This document shows positions 33,132 to 45,510 of a DNA stretch of 64,000 bases, in pieces. The first letter of the stretch is position 1. Every line of letters starts with the position of its first letter. The notes below the pieces were generated by a model. The model did no database searches, was not told where the DNA came from, and saw only the letters and a list, made by a program, of their open reading frames with translations. The translations under genes were made by a program, and so were the position numbers. The stretch is from Tetragonia tetragonoides (Eukaryota; Streptophyta; Magnoliopsida; Caryophyllales; Aizoaceae), in assembly GCA_038025085.1 (NCBI GenBank), contig CM076152.1, forward strand, positions 24,140,001 to 24,204,000, in the 5' to 3' direction.

Positions 33132-33563
33132 CTTGTAAACATCTTTGGTGTAGTTTCTCACTCAAATGAATGCAACGAAAACATTTGGGTGCGTTCTCTT
33201 AATATACAACACAAAAGAACTCAATCTCTTTCACCCTTGTCGTATGAGCTTTTAAAACGTTTAAATGCATTCAAAAGCTTGAGTTCAAGTTTGTTTGTAG
33301 TTGTAAACATCCTTGGGGTACTTTCACACTCAAATGAATGCAAACAAAGCATTTGGGTGCTTTCTCTTAACCTTGAGTTGAAGCTTGTTTGTACTTGTAA
33401 ACACAAAAGAGATTGAGTTTCTCACTCCAATGAATGCAAACAACGCTTTTGGATGCTTTCTCTTAATTTACAATTGAAAAGAACTCAAGCTTTTTCACCC
33501 TAGTCATATGAGCTTTTAAAACGCGTAAATGCATTCAAAAGCTTGAGTTGAAGCTTGTTTGTA

Positions 33564-33731
33564 CTTGTAAACATCCTTGGTGTAGTTTCTCATTCAAATG
33601 AATGCAAACAAAGCATTTTTGTGATTTCTCTTAATATACAACACAAAAGAACTCAATCTCTTTCACCCTAGTTGTAAGAGCTGTTAAAATGCGTAAATGC
33701 ATTCAAAAGGTGGAGTTAAAGCTTGTTTGTA
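33564..33731 (+). repeat. Satellite monomer, subtype B (reference copy)
   Basis: 168 bp. The tail reads aaaatgcgtaaatgc, then caaaaggtggagttaaagc, so it lacks the first AAGCTT of the standard tail and usually the ACGCGT site. Confidence 0.8.
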
Positions 33732-34670
33732 CTTGTAAACATCCTTGGTGTAGTTTCTCACTCAAATGAATGCAAACAAAGCATTTGGGTGCTTTCTCTT
33801 AATATACAACACAAAAGACCTCAATCTCTTTCACCCTTGTCATATGAGCTTTTAAAACGCGTAAATACATTCAAAAGCTTGAGTTGAAGCTTGTTTGTAC
33901 TTGTAAACATCCTTGGTGTAGTTTCTCACTCCAATGAATGCAAACAAAGCTTTTGGGTGCTTTCTCTGAAAATACAACACAAAAGAACTCAATCTCTTTC
34001 ACCCTAGTTGTATGAGGTTTTAAGACGCGTATATGCATTCAAAAGCTTATGTTGCAGCTTGTTGGTACTTGTAAACATCCTTGGTTAAGTTTCTCACTCA
34101 AATGAATGCAAACAAAGCATTTGGGTGCTTTCTCTTAATATACAACACAAAAGACCTCAATCTCTTTCACCCTAGTCGTATGAGGTTTTAAAACGCGTAA
34201 ATGCTTTCAAAAGCTTGAGTTGAAGCTTGTTTGTACTTGTAAACATCCTTGGTGTAGTTTCTCACTCAAATGAATGCAAACAAAGCATTTGGGTACTTTC
34301 TGTTAATATACAACACAAAAGACCTCAATCTCTTTCACCCTAGTCATATGAGGTTTTAAAACACGTAAATACATTCAAAAGCTTGAGTTGAAGCTTGTTT
34401 GTACTTGTAAACATCCTTGGTGTAGTTTCTCACTCCAATGAATGCAAACAAAGCTTTTGGGTGCTTTCTCTGAAATTACAACACAAAAGAACTCAATCTC
34501 TTTCACCCTAGTCGTATGAGGTTTTAAAACGCGTATATGCATTCAAAAGCTTAAGTTGAAGCTTGTTGGTACTTGTAAACATCTTTGGTGTAGTTTCTCA
34601 CTCAAATGAATGCTAAGAAAACATTTGGGTGCGTTCTCTTAATATACAACACAAAAGAACACAATCTTTT

Positions 34671-36290
34671 TACAAGTACAAACAAGCTTCAACTCAAGCT
34701 TTTAAATGCATTTACGCGTTTTAAAAGCTCATATGACTAGGGTGAAAAAGATTGAGTTCTTTTGTGTTGTATATTAAGAGAAAGTACCCAAATGCTTTGT
34801 TTGCATTCATTTGAGTGAGAAACTTAACCAAGGATGTTTACAAGTACCAACAAGCTGCAACATAACCTTTTGAATGCATTTACGCGTTTTAACAGCTCTT
34901 ACATCTAGGGTGAAAGAGATTGAGTTCTTTCGTGTTGTATATTAAGAGAAAGCACCCAAATGCTTTGTTTGCATTCATTTGAGTGAGAAATTACACCAAG
35001 GATGTTTACAAGCACCAACAAGCTTTAACTCCACCTTTTGAATGCATTTAAGCATTTTAGCAGCTCTTACAAGTAGGGTGAAAGAGATAGAGTTCATTGG
35101 AGTGAGAAACTACACCAAGGATGTTTACAAGTTCAAACAAGTTTCAACTCAAGCTTTTGAATGCATTTACGCGTATTAACAGCTCTTACGACTAGGCGAA
35201 AAGAGATTGAGTTCTTTTGTGTTGTATATTAAGAGAAAGCACCCAAATGCTTTGTTTGCATTCATTTGAGTGAGAAATTTAACCAAGGATGTTTACAAGT
35301 ACAAACAAGCTTCAACTCAAGCTTTTGAATGTATTTACGCGTTTTAACAGCTCTTACGATTAGGGTGAAAGAGATTGAGGTCTTTTGTGTTGTATATTAA
35401 GAGAAAGCGCCCAAAAGCTTTGTTTGCATTCATTTGAGTGAGAAACTACACCAAGGATGTTTACAAGTTCAAACAAGCTTTAACTCCACCTTTTGAATGC
35501 ATTTACGCGTTTTAACAGCTCTTACATCTAGGGTGAAAGAGATTGAGTTCTTTTGTGTTGTATATTAAGAGAAAGCACCCAAATGCTTTGTTTGCATTCA
35601 TTTGAGGGAGAAACTACACCAAGGATTTTTACAAGTACAAACAAGCTTCAACTCAAGCTTTTGAAACGATTTACGCGTTTTAAAACCTCATACGAGATTG
35701 AGTTCTTTTGTGTTGTATATTAAGCGAAAGTACCCAAATGCTTTGTTTGCATTCATTTGAGTGAGAAACTTAACCAAGGATGTTTACAAGTACCAACAAG
35801 CTTCAAACCAAGCTTTTGAATGTATTTACGCGTTTTAAAAGCTCATATGACTAGGGTGAAAGAGATTGAGGTCTTTTGTGTTGTATATTAAGAGAAAGCA
35901 CCCAAATGCTTTGTTTGCATTCATTTGAGTGAGAACTACACCAAGGATGTTTATAAGTACAAACAAGCTTTAACTCCACCTTTTGAATGCATTTACGCGT
36001 TTTAACAGCTCTTACATCTAGGGTGAAAGAGATTGAGTTCTTTTGTGTTGTATATTAAGAGAAATCACCCAAATGGTTTGTTTGCATTCATTTGAGTGAG
36101 AAACTACACCAAGGATGTTTACAAGTACAAAAAAGTTTCAACTGAAGCTTTTGAATGCATTTACGCGTTTTAACATCTCTTACGACTAGGCGAAAGGAGA
36201 TTGAGTTCTTTTGTTTTGTATATTAAGAAAAAGCTCGCCAATGCTTTGTTTACATTCATTTGAGTGTGAAACTACCCCAAGGATGTTTAC
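34671..36290 (-). repeat. Satellite block, minus orientation, entering HOR-B
   Basis: About ten monomers, two of them truncated. The truncation at 35089 (gagatagagttcattgg) recurs at 39177 and is a marker of HOR-B. A second shortened monomer lies at 35690-35700. Confidence 0.85.
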
Positions 36291-36690
36291 ATGTAAATGC
36301 ATTCAAAAGGTGGAGTTCAAGCTTGTGTTGTATTCATTTGAGTGAGAAACTAGAACAAAAGACTTTTGAGTGCGTTCTGAACGCGTAAATGCATTTGAGT
36401 TCTTACACCCGTATAGCTCAAAACGCGTTTGGGTGAAAGAGATTTTAAAACGGACAAACTTGAGTAGGTGGAGTTGAAGCTTGTTTGTACTTGTAAACAT
36501 CCTTGGTGTAGTTTCTCTTAAATGTATAATTCAAGCATTTGGGTGCTTTCTCTAAATATACAACACAAAAGAACTCAAACTCTTTCACCCAGATGCATTT
36601 GCATTCATTTACGCATAAAGGGCTCATATGAATTTCTCTTAATTTTTGTAAATAGAAGTACTTGTGTTGTACGCGTAAATGCAAATAAAG
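36291..36690. repeat. Scrambled satellite segment in HOR-B copy 1
   Basis: From 36291 to about 36470 words from several parts of the monomer occur out of order and in both orientations (agaacaaaagacttttgag, acacccgtatagctc, ttttaaaacggacaaac). From 36470 to 36690 follows an unusually diverged plus monomer with atttttgtaaatagaag. Non-satellite filler cannot be excluded. The copy at 40380-40780 is nearly identical. Confidence 0.75.
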
Positions 36691-38838
36691 CATTTGGGTG
36701 CTTTCTCTTAATATACAACACAAAAGACCTCAATCTCGTTTGAGGTTTTAAAACGCGTAAATCCTTTCAAAAGCTTGAGTTGAAGCTTGTTTGTACTTGT
36801 ACAAATCCTTGGTGTAGTTTCTCCCTCAAATGAATGCAAACAAAGCATTTGGGTGCTTTCTCTTAATATACAACACAAAAGAACTCAATCTCTTTCACCC
36901 TAGATGTAAGAGCTGTTAAAACGCGTAAATGCATTCAAAAGGTGGAGTTAAAGCTTGTTTGAACTTGTAAACATCCTTGGTGTAGTTTCTCACTCAAATG
37001 AATGCAAACAAAGCTTTTGGGTGCTTTCTCTTAATATACAACACAAAAGACCTCAATCTCTTTCACCCTAATCGTAAGAGCTGTTAAAACGCGTAAATAC
37101 ATTCAAAAGCTTGAGTTGAAGCTTGTTTGTACTTGTAAACATCCTTGGTTAAGTTTCTCACTCAAATGAATGCAAACAAAGCATTTGGGTGCTTTCTCTA
37201 AATATACAACACAAAAGAACTCAATCTCTTTTCGCCTAGTCGTAAGAGCTGTTAATACGCGTAAATGCATTCAAAAGCTTGAGTTGAAACTTGTTTGAAC
37301 TTGTAAACATCCTTGGTGTAGTTTCTCACTCCAATGAATGCAAACAAAGCTTTTAGGTGCTTTCTCTGAAAATACAACACAAAACAACTCAATCACCCAA
37401 AAGCTTTGTTTGCATTCATTGGAGTGAGAAACTACACCAAGGATGTTTACAAGTACAAACAAGCTTCAACTCAAGCTTTTGAATGTATTTATGCGTTTTA
37501 ACAGCTCTTACGACTAGGGTGAAAGAGATTGAGTTCTTTTCTGTTGTATATTAAGAGAAAGCACCCAAAAGCTTTGTTTGCATTCATTTGAGTGAGAAAC
37601 TACACCAAGGATGTTTACAAGTTCAAACAAGCTTTAACTCCACCTTTTGAATGCATTTACGCGTTTTAACAGCTCTTACATCTAGGGTGAAAGAGATTGA
37701 GTTCTTTTGTGTTGTATATTAAGAGAAAGCACCCAAATGCTTTGTTTGCATTCATTTGAGGGAGAAACTACACCAAGGATTTTTACAAGTACAAACAAGC
37801 TTCAACTCAAAATTTTAAATGTATTCACAATCAAATGAATGCAAATAAAGCATTTTTGTGCTTTCTCTTAATACATTCCTTATTTGCATTCATTTGATTG
37901 TGAATACATTCCAAATTTTGAGTTGAAACTTGTTTGTACTTGTAAACATCCTTGGTGTAGTTTCTCACTCCAATGAATGCAAACAAAGCTTTTGGGTGCT
38001 TTCTCTGAAAATACATCACAAAAGAACTCAATCTCTCTCACCCTAGTTGTAAGAGCTGTTAAAACGCGTAAATGCATTCAAAAGGTGGAGCTAAAGCTTG
38101 TTTGTACTTGTAAACATCCTTGGTGTAGTTTCTCAATCAAATGAATGCAAACAAAGCATTTGGGTGCTTTCTCTTAATATACAACACAAAAGACCTCAAT
38201 CTCTGTCACCCTAGTCATATGAGCTTTTAAAACGCGTAAATGCATTCAAAAGCTTGAGTTGAAGCTTGTTTGTACTTGTAAACATTCTTGGTGTAGTTTC
38301 TCACTGAAATAAATGCAAACAAAGCTTTTGGTTGCTTTCTCTTAAAATAAAACACAAAAGAACTCCATGTTTTTCACCCTAGTCGTAAGAGCTGTTAAAA
38401 CGCGTAATTGCATTCAAAAGGTGGAGTTAAAGCTTGTTTGTACTTGTAAACATCCTTGGTGTAGTATCTCACTCAAATGAATGCAAACAATGCATTTGGG
38501 TGCTTTCTCTTAATATACAACACAAAAGACCTCAATCTCTTTCACCCTAATCATATGACCTTTTAAAACGCTTAAATGCATTCAAAAGCTTGAGTTCAAG
38601 CTTGTTTGTAGTTGTAAACATCCTTGGGGTAGTTTCACACTCAAATGAATGTAAACAAAGAATTTGCGAGCTTTTTCTTAATATACAACACAAAAGAACT
38701 CAATCTCTTTTCGCCTAGTCGTAAGAGCTGTTAATACGCGTAAATGCATTCAAAAGCTTTAGTTGAAACTTGTTTGTACTTGTAAACATCCTTGGTGTAG
38801 TTTCTCACTCAAATGAATGCAAACAAAGCTTTTGGGTG
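36691..38838. repeat. HOR-B copy 1, remaining satellite with three switches
   Basis: Plus to 37393, minus 37394-37827, then a tiny plus piece (37828-37875) and a minus piece (37880-37896), then plus to 38838. Two J1 junctions in opposite orientation face each other within about 90 bp (37821 and 37896). Confidence 0.82.
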
Positions 38839-40379
38839 ATTGAATTGTTTTGTGTTGTGTTTTCAGAGAAAGCACCCAAAAGCTTTGTTTGCATTCATTT
38901 GAGTGAGAAACTACACCAAGGATGTTTACAACTACAAACAAGCTTTAACTCCACCTTTTGAATGCATTTACGCATTTTAACAGCTCTTACAACTAGGGTG
39001 AAAGAGATTGAGTTCTTTTGTGTTGTATATTAAGAGAAAGCACCCAAATGCTTTGTTTGCATTCATTTGAGTGAGAAACTACACCAAGGATGTTTCCAAG
39101 CACAAACAAGCTTTAACTCCACCTTTTGAATCCATTTAAGCATTTTAACAGCTCTTACAACTAGGGTGAAAGAGATAGAGTTCATTGGAGTGAGAAACTA
39201 CACCAAGGATGTTTACAAGTTCAAACAAGTTTCAACTTAAGCTTTTGAATGCATTTACGCGTATTAACAGCTCTTACGACTAGGCGAAAAGAGATTGAGT
39301 TCTTTTGTGTTGTATATTAAGAGAAAGCACCCAAATGCTTTGTTTGCATTCATTTGAGTGAGAAACTTAACCAAGGATGTTTACAAGTACAAACAAGCTT
39401 CAACTCAAGCTTTTGAATGTATTTACGCGTTTTAACAGCTCTTACGATTAGGTTGAAAGAGATTGAGGTCTTTTGTGTTGTATATTAAGAGAAAGCACCC
39501 AAAAGCTTTGTTTGCATTCATTTGAGTGAGAAACTACACCAAGGATGTTTACAAGTTCAAACAAGCTTTAACTCCACCTTTTGAATGCATTTACGCGTTT
39601 TAACAGCTCTTACATCTAGGGTGAAAGAGATTTAGTTCTTTTGTGTTGTATATTAAGAGAAAGCACCCAAATGCTTTGTTTGCATTCATTTGAGGGAGAA
39701 ACTACACCAAGGATTTTTACAAGTACAAACAAGCTTCAACTCAAGCTTTTGAAAGGAGTTACGCGTTTTAAAACCTCATACGAGATTGAGTTCTTTTGTG
39801 TTGTATATTAAGAGAAAGTACCCAAATGCTTTGTTTGCATTCATTTGAGTGAGAAATTTAACCAAGGATGTTTACAAGTACCAACAAGCTTCAAACCAAG
39901 CTTTTGAATGTATTTACGCGTTTTAAAAGCTCATATGACTAGGGTGAAAGAGATTGAGGTCTTTTGTGTTGTATATTAAGAGAAAGCACCCAAATGCTTT
40001 GTTTGCATTCATTTGAGTGAGAAACTACACCAAGGATGTTTATAAGTACAAACAAGCTTTAACTCCACCTTTTGAATGCATTTACGCGTTTTAACAGCTC
40101 TTACATCTAGGGTGAAAGAGATTGAGTTCTTTTGTGTTGTATATTAAGAGAAATCATCCAAATGGTTTGTTTGCATTCATTTGAGTGAGAAACTACACCA
40201 AGGATGTTTACAAGTACAAAAAAGTTTCAACTCAAGCTTTTGAATGCATTTACGCGTTTTAACATCTCTTACGACTAGGCGAAAGGAGATTGAGTTCTTT
40301 TGTGTTGTATATTAAGAAAAAGCTCGCCAATGCTTTGTTTACATTCATTTGAGTGTGAAACTACCCCAAGGATGTTTAC
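38839..40379 (-). repeat. Satellite block, minus orientation, spanning the HOR-B copy boundary
   Basis: About nine monomers. It carries the copy 2 version of the truncation marker at 39177 and the shortened monomer near 39783. Confidence 0.85.
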
Positions 40380-43220
40380 ATGTAAATGCACTCAAAAGGT
40401 GGAGTTCAAGCTTGTGTTGTATTCATTTGAGTGAGAAACTAGAACAAAAGACTTTTGAGTGCGTTCTGAACTTGTAAATGCATTTGAGTTCTTACACCCG
40501 TATAGCTCAAAACGCGTTTGGGTGAAAGAGATTTTAAAACGGACAAACTTGAGTAGGTGGAGTTGAAGCTTGTTTGTACTTGTAAACATCCTTGGTGTAG
40601 TTTCTCTTAAATGTATATCTCAAGCATTTGGGTGCTTTCTCTAAATATACAACACAAAAGAACTCAAACTCTTTCACCCAGATGCATTTGCATTCATTTA
40701 CGCGTAAAGGGCTCATATGAATTTCTCTTATTTTTTGTAAATAGAAGTACTTGTGTTGTACGCGTAAATGCAAATAAAACATTTGGGTGCTTTTTCTTAA
40801 TATACAACACAAAAGACCTCAATCTCGTATGAGGTTTTAAAACGCGTAAATCCTTTCAAAAGCTTGAGTTGAAGCTTGTTTGTACTTGTAAAAATCCTTG
40901 GTGTAGTTTCTCCCTCAAATGAATGCAAACAAAGCATTTGGGTGCTTTCTCTTAATATACAACACAAAAGAACTCAATCTCTTTCACCCTAGATGTAAGA
41001 GCTGTTAAAACGCGTAAATGCATTCAAAAGGTGGAGTTAAAGCTTGTTTGAACTTGTAAACATCCTTGGTGTAGTTTCTCACTCAAATGAATGCAAACAA
41101 AGCTTTTGGGTGCTTTCTCTTAATATACAACACAAAAGACCTCAATCTCTTTCACCCTAATCGTAAGAGCTGTTAAAACGCGTAAATACATTCAAAAGCT
41201 TGAGTTGAAGCTTGTTTGTACTTGTAAATATCCTTGGTTAAGTTTCTCACTCAAATGAATGCAAACAAAGCATTTGGGTGCTTTCTTTTAATATACAACA
41301 CAAAAGAACTCAATCTCTTTTCGCCTAGTCGTAAGAGCTGTTAATACGCGTAAATGCATTCAAAAGCTTGAGTTGAACCTTGTTTGAACTTGTAAACATC
41401 CTTGGTGTAGTTTCTCACTCCAATGAATGCAAACAAAGCTTTTGGGTGCTTTCTCTGAAAATACAACACAAAACAACTCAATCACCCAAAAGCTTTGTTT
41501 GCATTCATTGGAGTGAGAAACTACACCAAGGATGTTTACAAGGACAAACAAGCTTCAACTCAAGCTTTTGAATGTATTTACGCGTTTTAACAGCACTTAC
41601 GACTAGGGTGAAAGAGATTGAGTTCTTGAGCACCATAGTCATATGAGCTTTAAAAACGCTTAAATGCATTCAAAAGCTTTAGTTCAAGCTTGTTTGTAGT
41701 TGTAAACATCGTTGGGGTAGTTTCACACTCAAATGAATGTAAACAAAGCATTTGCGAGATTTTTCTTAATATACAACACAAAAGAACTCAATCTCTTTTT
41801 GCCTAGTCGTAAGAGCTGTTAAAACACGTAAATGCATTCAAAAGCTTGAGTTGAAACTTGTTTGTACTTGTAAACATCCTTGGTGTAGTTTCTCACTCAA
41901 ATGAATGCAAACAAAGCTTTTGCGTGATTGAGTTCTTTTGTGTTGTATTTTCAGAGAAAGCACCCAAAAGCATTGTTTGCATTCATTGGAGTGAAAAACT
42001 ACACCAAGGATGTTTACAAGTACAAACAAGCTTGAACTCAAGCTTTTGAATGTATTTACGCGTTTTAACAGCACTTACGACTAGGGTGAAAGAGATTGAG
42101 TTCTTTTCTGTTGTATATTAAGAGAAAGCACACAAATGCTTTATTTGCATTCATTTGATTGTGAATACATTCAAAATTTTGAGTTGAAACTTGTTTGTAC
42201 TTGTAAACATCCTTGGTGTAGTTTCTCACTCCAATGAATGCAAACAAAGCTTTTGGGTGCTTTCTCTGAAAATACAACACAAAAGAACTCAATCTCTCTC
42301 ACCCTAGTCGTAAGAGCTGTTAAAACGCGTAAATGCATTCAAAAGGTGGAGTTAAAGCTTGTTTGTGCTTGTAAACATCCTTGGTGTAGTTTCTCACTCA
42401 AATGAATGCAAACAAAGCATTTGGGTGCTTTCTCTTAATATACAACACAAAAGACCTCAATCTCTGTCACCCTAGTCATATGAGCTTTAAAAACGCGTAA
42501 ATGCATTCAAAAGCTTGAGTTGAAGCTTGTTTGTACTTGTAAACATTCTTGGTGTAGTTTCTCACTGGAATGAATGCCAACAAAGCTTTTGGTTGCTTTC
42601 TCTTAAAATACAACACAAAAGAACTCCATCTTTTTCACCCTAGTCGTAAGAGCTGTTAAAACGCGTAATTGCATTCAAAAGGTGGAGTTAAAGCTTGTTT
42701 GTACTTGTAAACATCCTTGGTGTAGTATCTCACTCAAATGAATGCAAACAATGCATTTGGGTGCTTTCTCTTAATATACAACACAAAAGACCTCAATCTC
42801 TTTCACCCTAATCATATGAGCTTTTAAAACGCTTAAATGCATTCAAAAGCTTGAGTTCAAGCTTGTTTGTAGTTGTAAACATCCTTGGGGTAGTTTCACA
42901 CTCAAATGAATGTAAACAAAGAATTGGCGAGCTTTTTCTTAATATACAACACAAAAGAACTCAATCTCTTTTCGCCTAGTCGTAAGAGCTGTTAATACGC
43001 GGAAATGCATTCAAAAGCTTTAGTTGAAACTTGTTTGTACTTGTAAACATCCTTGGTGTAGTTTCTCACTCAAATGAATGCAAACCAAGCTTTTGGGTGA
43101 TTGAGTTGTTTTGTGTTGTGTTTTCAGAGAAAGCACCCAAAAGCTTTGTTTGCATTCATTGGAGTGAGAAACTACACCAAGGATGTTTACAAGGACAAAC
43201 AAGCTTCAACTCAAGCTTTT
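39049..43220. repeat. HOR-B copy 2 (about 4.26 kb)
   Basis: Second copy of HOR-B. It follows copy 1 closely to about 41625, where gttcttgagcaccatag marks a rearrangement: about 530 bp here differ from copy 1 and add roughly one monomer (172 bp). It realigns from 42152 to about 43200. Confidence 0.82.
40380..40780. repeat. Scrambled satellite segment in HOR-B copy 2
   Basis: Near-identical to 36291-36690, with a few base differences such as gaacttgtaaatgc for gaacgcgtaaatgc. It was therefore duplicated as part of the larger unit. Confidence 0.78.
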
Positions 43221-44170
43221 GAATGTATTTACGTGTTTTAACAGCTCTTACGACTAGGGTGAAAGAGATTGAGTTCTTTTCTGTTGTATATTAAGAGAAA
43301 GCACACAAATGCTTTATTTGCATTCATTTGATTGTGAATACATTCAAAATTTTGAGTTGAAGCTTGTTTGTACTTGTAAACATCCTTGGTGTAGTTTCTC
43401 ACTCGAATGAATGCAAACAAAGCTTTTGGGTGCTTTCTCTGAAAATACAACACAAAAGAACTGAATCTCTTTCACCCTAGTCGTAAGAGCTGTTAAAACG
43501 CGTAAATGCATTCAAAAGGTGGAGTTAAAGCTTGTTTGTACTTGTAAACATCCTTGGTGTAGTTTCTCACTCAAATGAATGCAAACAAAGCATTTGGGTT
43601 CTTTCTCTTAATATACTACACAAAAGACCTCAATCTCTTTCACCCTAGTCATATGAGATTTTAAAACGCTTAAATGCATTCAAAAGCTTTAGTTCAAGCT
43701 TGTTTGTAGTTGTAAACATCCTTGGGGTAGTTTCACACTCAAATGAATATAAACAAAGAATTTGCGAGCTTTTTCTTAATATACAACACAAAAGAACTCA
43801 ATCTCTTTTTGCCTAGTCGTAAGAGCTGTTAAAACGCGTAAATGCATTCAAAAGCTTGAGTGGAAACTTGTTTGTACTTGTAAACATCCTTGGTGTAGTT
43901 TCTCACTCAAATGAATGCAAACAAAGCTTTTGCGTGATTGAGTTCTTTTGTGTTGTATTTTCAGAGAATGCACCCAAAAGCATTGTTTGCATTCATTGGA
44001 GTGTAAAACTACACCAAGGATGTTTACAAGTACAAACAAGCTTCAACTCAAGCTTTTGAATGTATTTACGCGTTTTAACAGCACTTACGACTAGGGTGAA
44101 AGAGATTGAGTTCTTTTCTGTTGTATATTAAGGGAAAGCACACAAACGCTTTATTTGCATTAATTTGATT
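41629..44170. repeat. Rapidly alternating satellite blocks with a 2,010-bp internal repeat
   Basis: Orientation alternates in short runs: plus 41629-41925, minus to 42157, plus to 43098, minus to 43330, plus to 43935, minus to 44167. The run 41640-42160 matches 43650-44170 at an offset near 2,010 (about 12 monomers), including the switch tgcgtgattgagttc. J1 in reverse orientation recurs at 42157, 43330 and 44167. Confidence 0.8.
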
Positions 44171-45510
44171 GTGAATACATTTAAAATTTTGAGTTTCATC
44201 CTTGGTGTAATTTTCTCACTCCAATGAATGCAAACATCCTTGGTGTAATTTCTCACTCCAATGAATGCAAACAAAGCTTTTGGGTGCTTTCTCTGAAAAT
44301 ACAACACAAAAGAACTCAATCTCTCTCACCCTAGTCGTAAGAGCTGTTAAAACGCGTAAATGCATTCAAAAGGTGGAGTTAAAGCTTGTTTGTACTTGTA
44401 AACATCCTTGGTGTAGTTTCTCACTCAAATGAATGCAAACAAAGCATTTGGGTTCTTTCTCTTAATATACTACACAAAAGACCTCAATCTCTTTCACCCT
44501 AGTCATATGAGCTTTTAAAACGCGTAAATGCATTCAAAAGCTTGAGTTGAAGCTTGTTTGTACTTGTAAACATTCTTGGTGTAGTTTCTCACTGAAATGA
44601 ATGCAAACAAAGCTTTTGGTTGCTTTCTCTTAAAATACAACACAAAAGAACTCCATCTTTTTCACCCTAGTCATATGGGCTTTTAAAACGCGTAAATGCA
44701 TTCAAAAGCTTGAGTTGAAGCTTGTTTGTACTTGTAAACATCCTTGGTGTTGTTTCTCAGTCAAATGAATGCAAACAAAGCATTTGTGTGATTTCTCTTA
44801 ATATACAACACAAAAGAACTCAATCTCTTTCACCCTAGTTGTAAAAGCTGTTAAAATGCGTCAATGCATTCAAAAGGTGGAGTTAAAGCTTGTTTGTGCT
44901 TGTAAACATCCTTGGTGTAGTTTCTCACTCAAATGAATGCAAACAAAGCATTTGGGTGCTTTCTCTTAAAACGCGTATATGCATTCAAAAGCTTAAGTTG
45001 AAGCTTGTTTGTGCTTGTAAACATCCTTGGTGTAGTTTCTCACTCCAATGAATGCAAACAAAGCTTTTGGGTGCTTTCTCTGAAAATACAACACAAAAGA
45101 ACTCAATCTCTTTCACCCTAGTTGTAAGAGCTGTTAAAACGCGTAAGTGCATTCAAAAGGTGGAGTTAAAGCTTGTATGTACTTGTAAACATCCTTGGTG
45201 TAGTATCTCACTCAAATGAATGCCAACAAAGCATTTGTGTGCTTTCTCTTAATATACAACACAAAAGACCACAATCTCTTTCACCCTAGTCATATGAGCT
45301 TTTAAAACGCTTAAATGCATTCAAAAGCTTGAGTTCAAGCTTGTTTGTAGTTGTAAACATCCTTGGGGTAGTTTCACACTCAAATGAATGTAAACAAAGT
45401 ATTTACAAGCTTTTTCTTAATATACAACACAAAAGAACTCAATCTCTTTTCGCCTAGTCGTAAGAGCTGTTAAAACGCGTAAATGCATTCAAAAGCTTGA
45501 GTTGAAACTT
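44171..45510 (+). repeat. Satellite block, plus orientation
   Basis: About eight monomers. Near its start a short stretch is doubled (44197 and about 44236, each catccttggtgtaat). A truncated fusion lies near 44968 (ttctcttaaaacgcg). Confidence 0.85.

Larger units (their letters stand above)
32833..34670 (+). repeat. Satellite block, plus orientation, with E-D-C order
   Basis: About eleven monomers. It has subtype E at 32964, D at 33132, then C-like, then the J3 micro-inversion at 33401-33420. This order recurs at 51.3-51.9 and 55.0-55.6 kb. It ends at junction J2 (34668). Confidence 0.87.
34960..39048. repeat. HOR-B copy 1 (about 4.09 kb)
   Basis: Matches 39049-43220 at an offset of 4,089 for the first 2.6 kb (36303 to 40392, 37271 to 41360) and 4,261 for the last kb (37891 to 42152, 38759 to 43020). 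Shared markers are the truncation at 35089, the scrambled segment 36291-36470, the short switch at 37393 and the junction tgggtgattga at 38836. The left limit is approximate because flanking monomers are alike. Confidence 0.85.
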
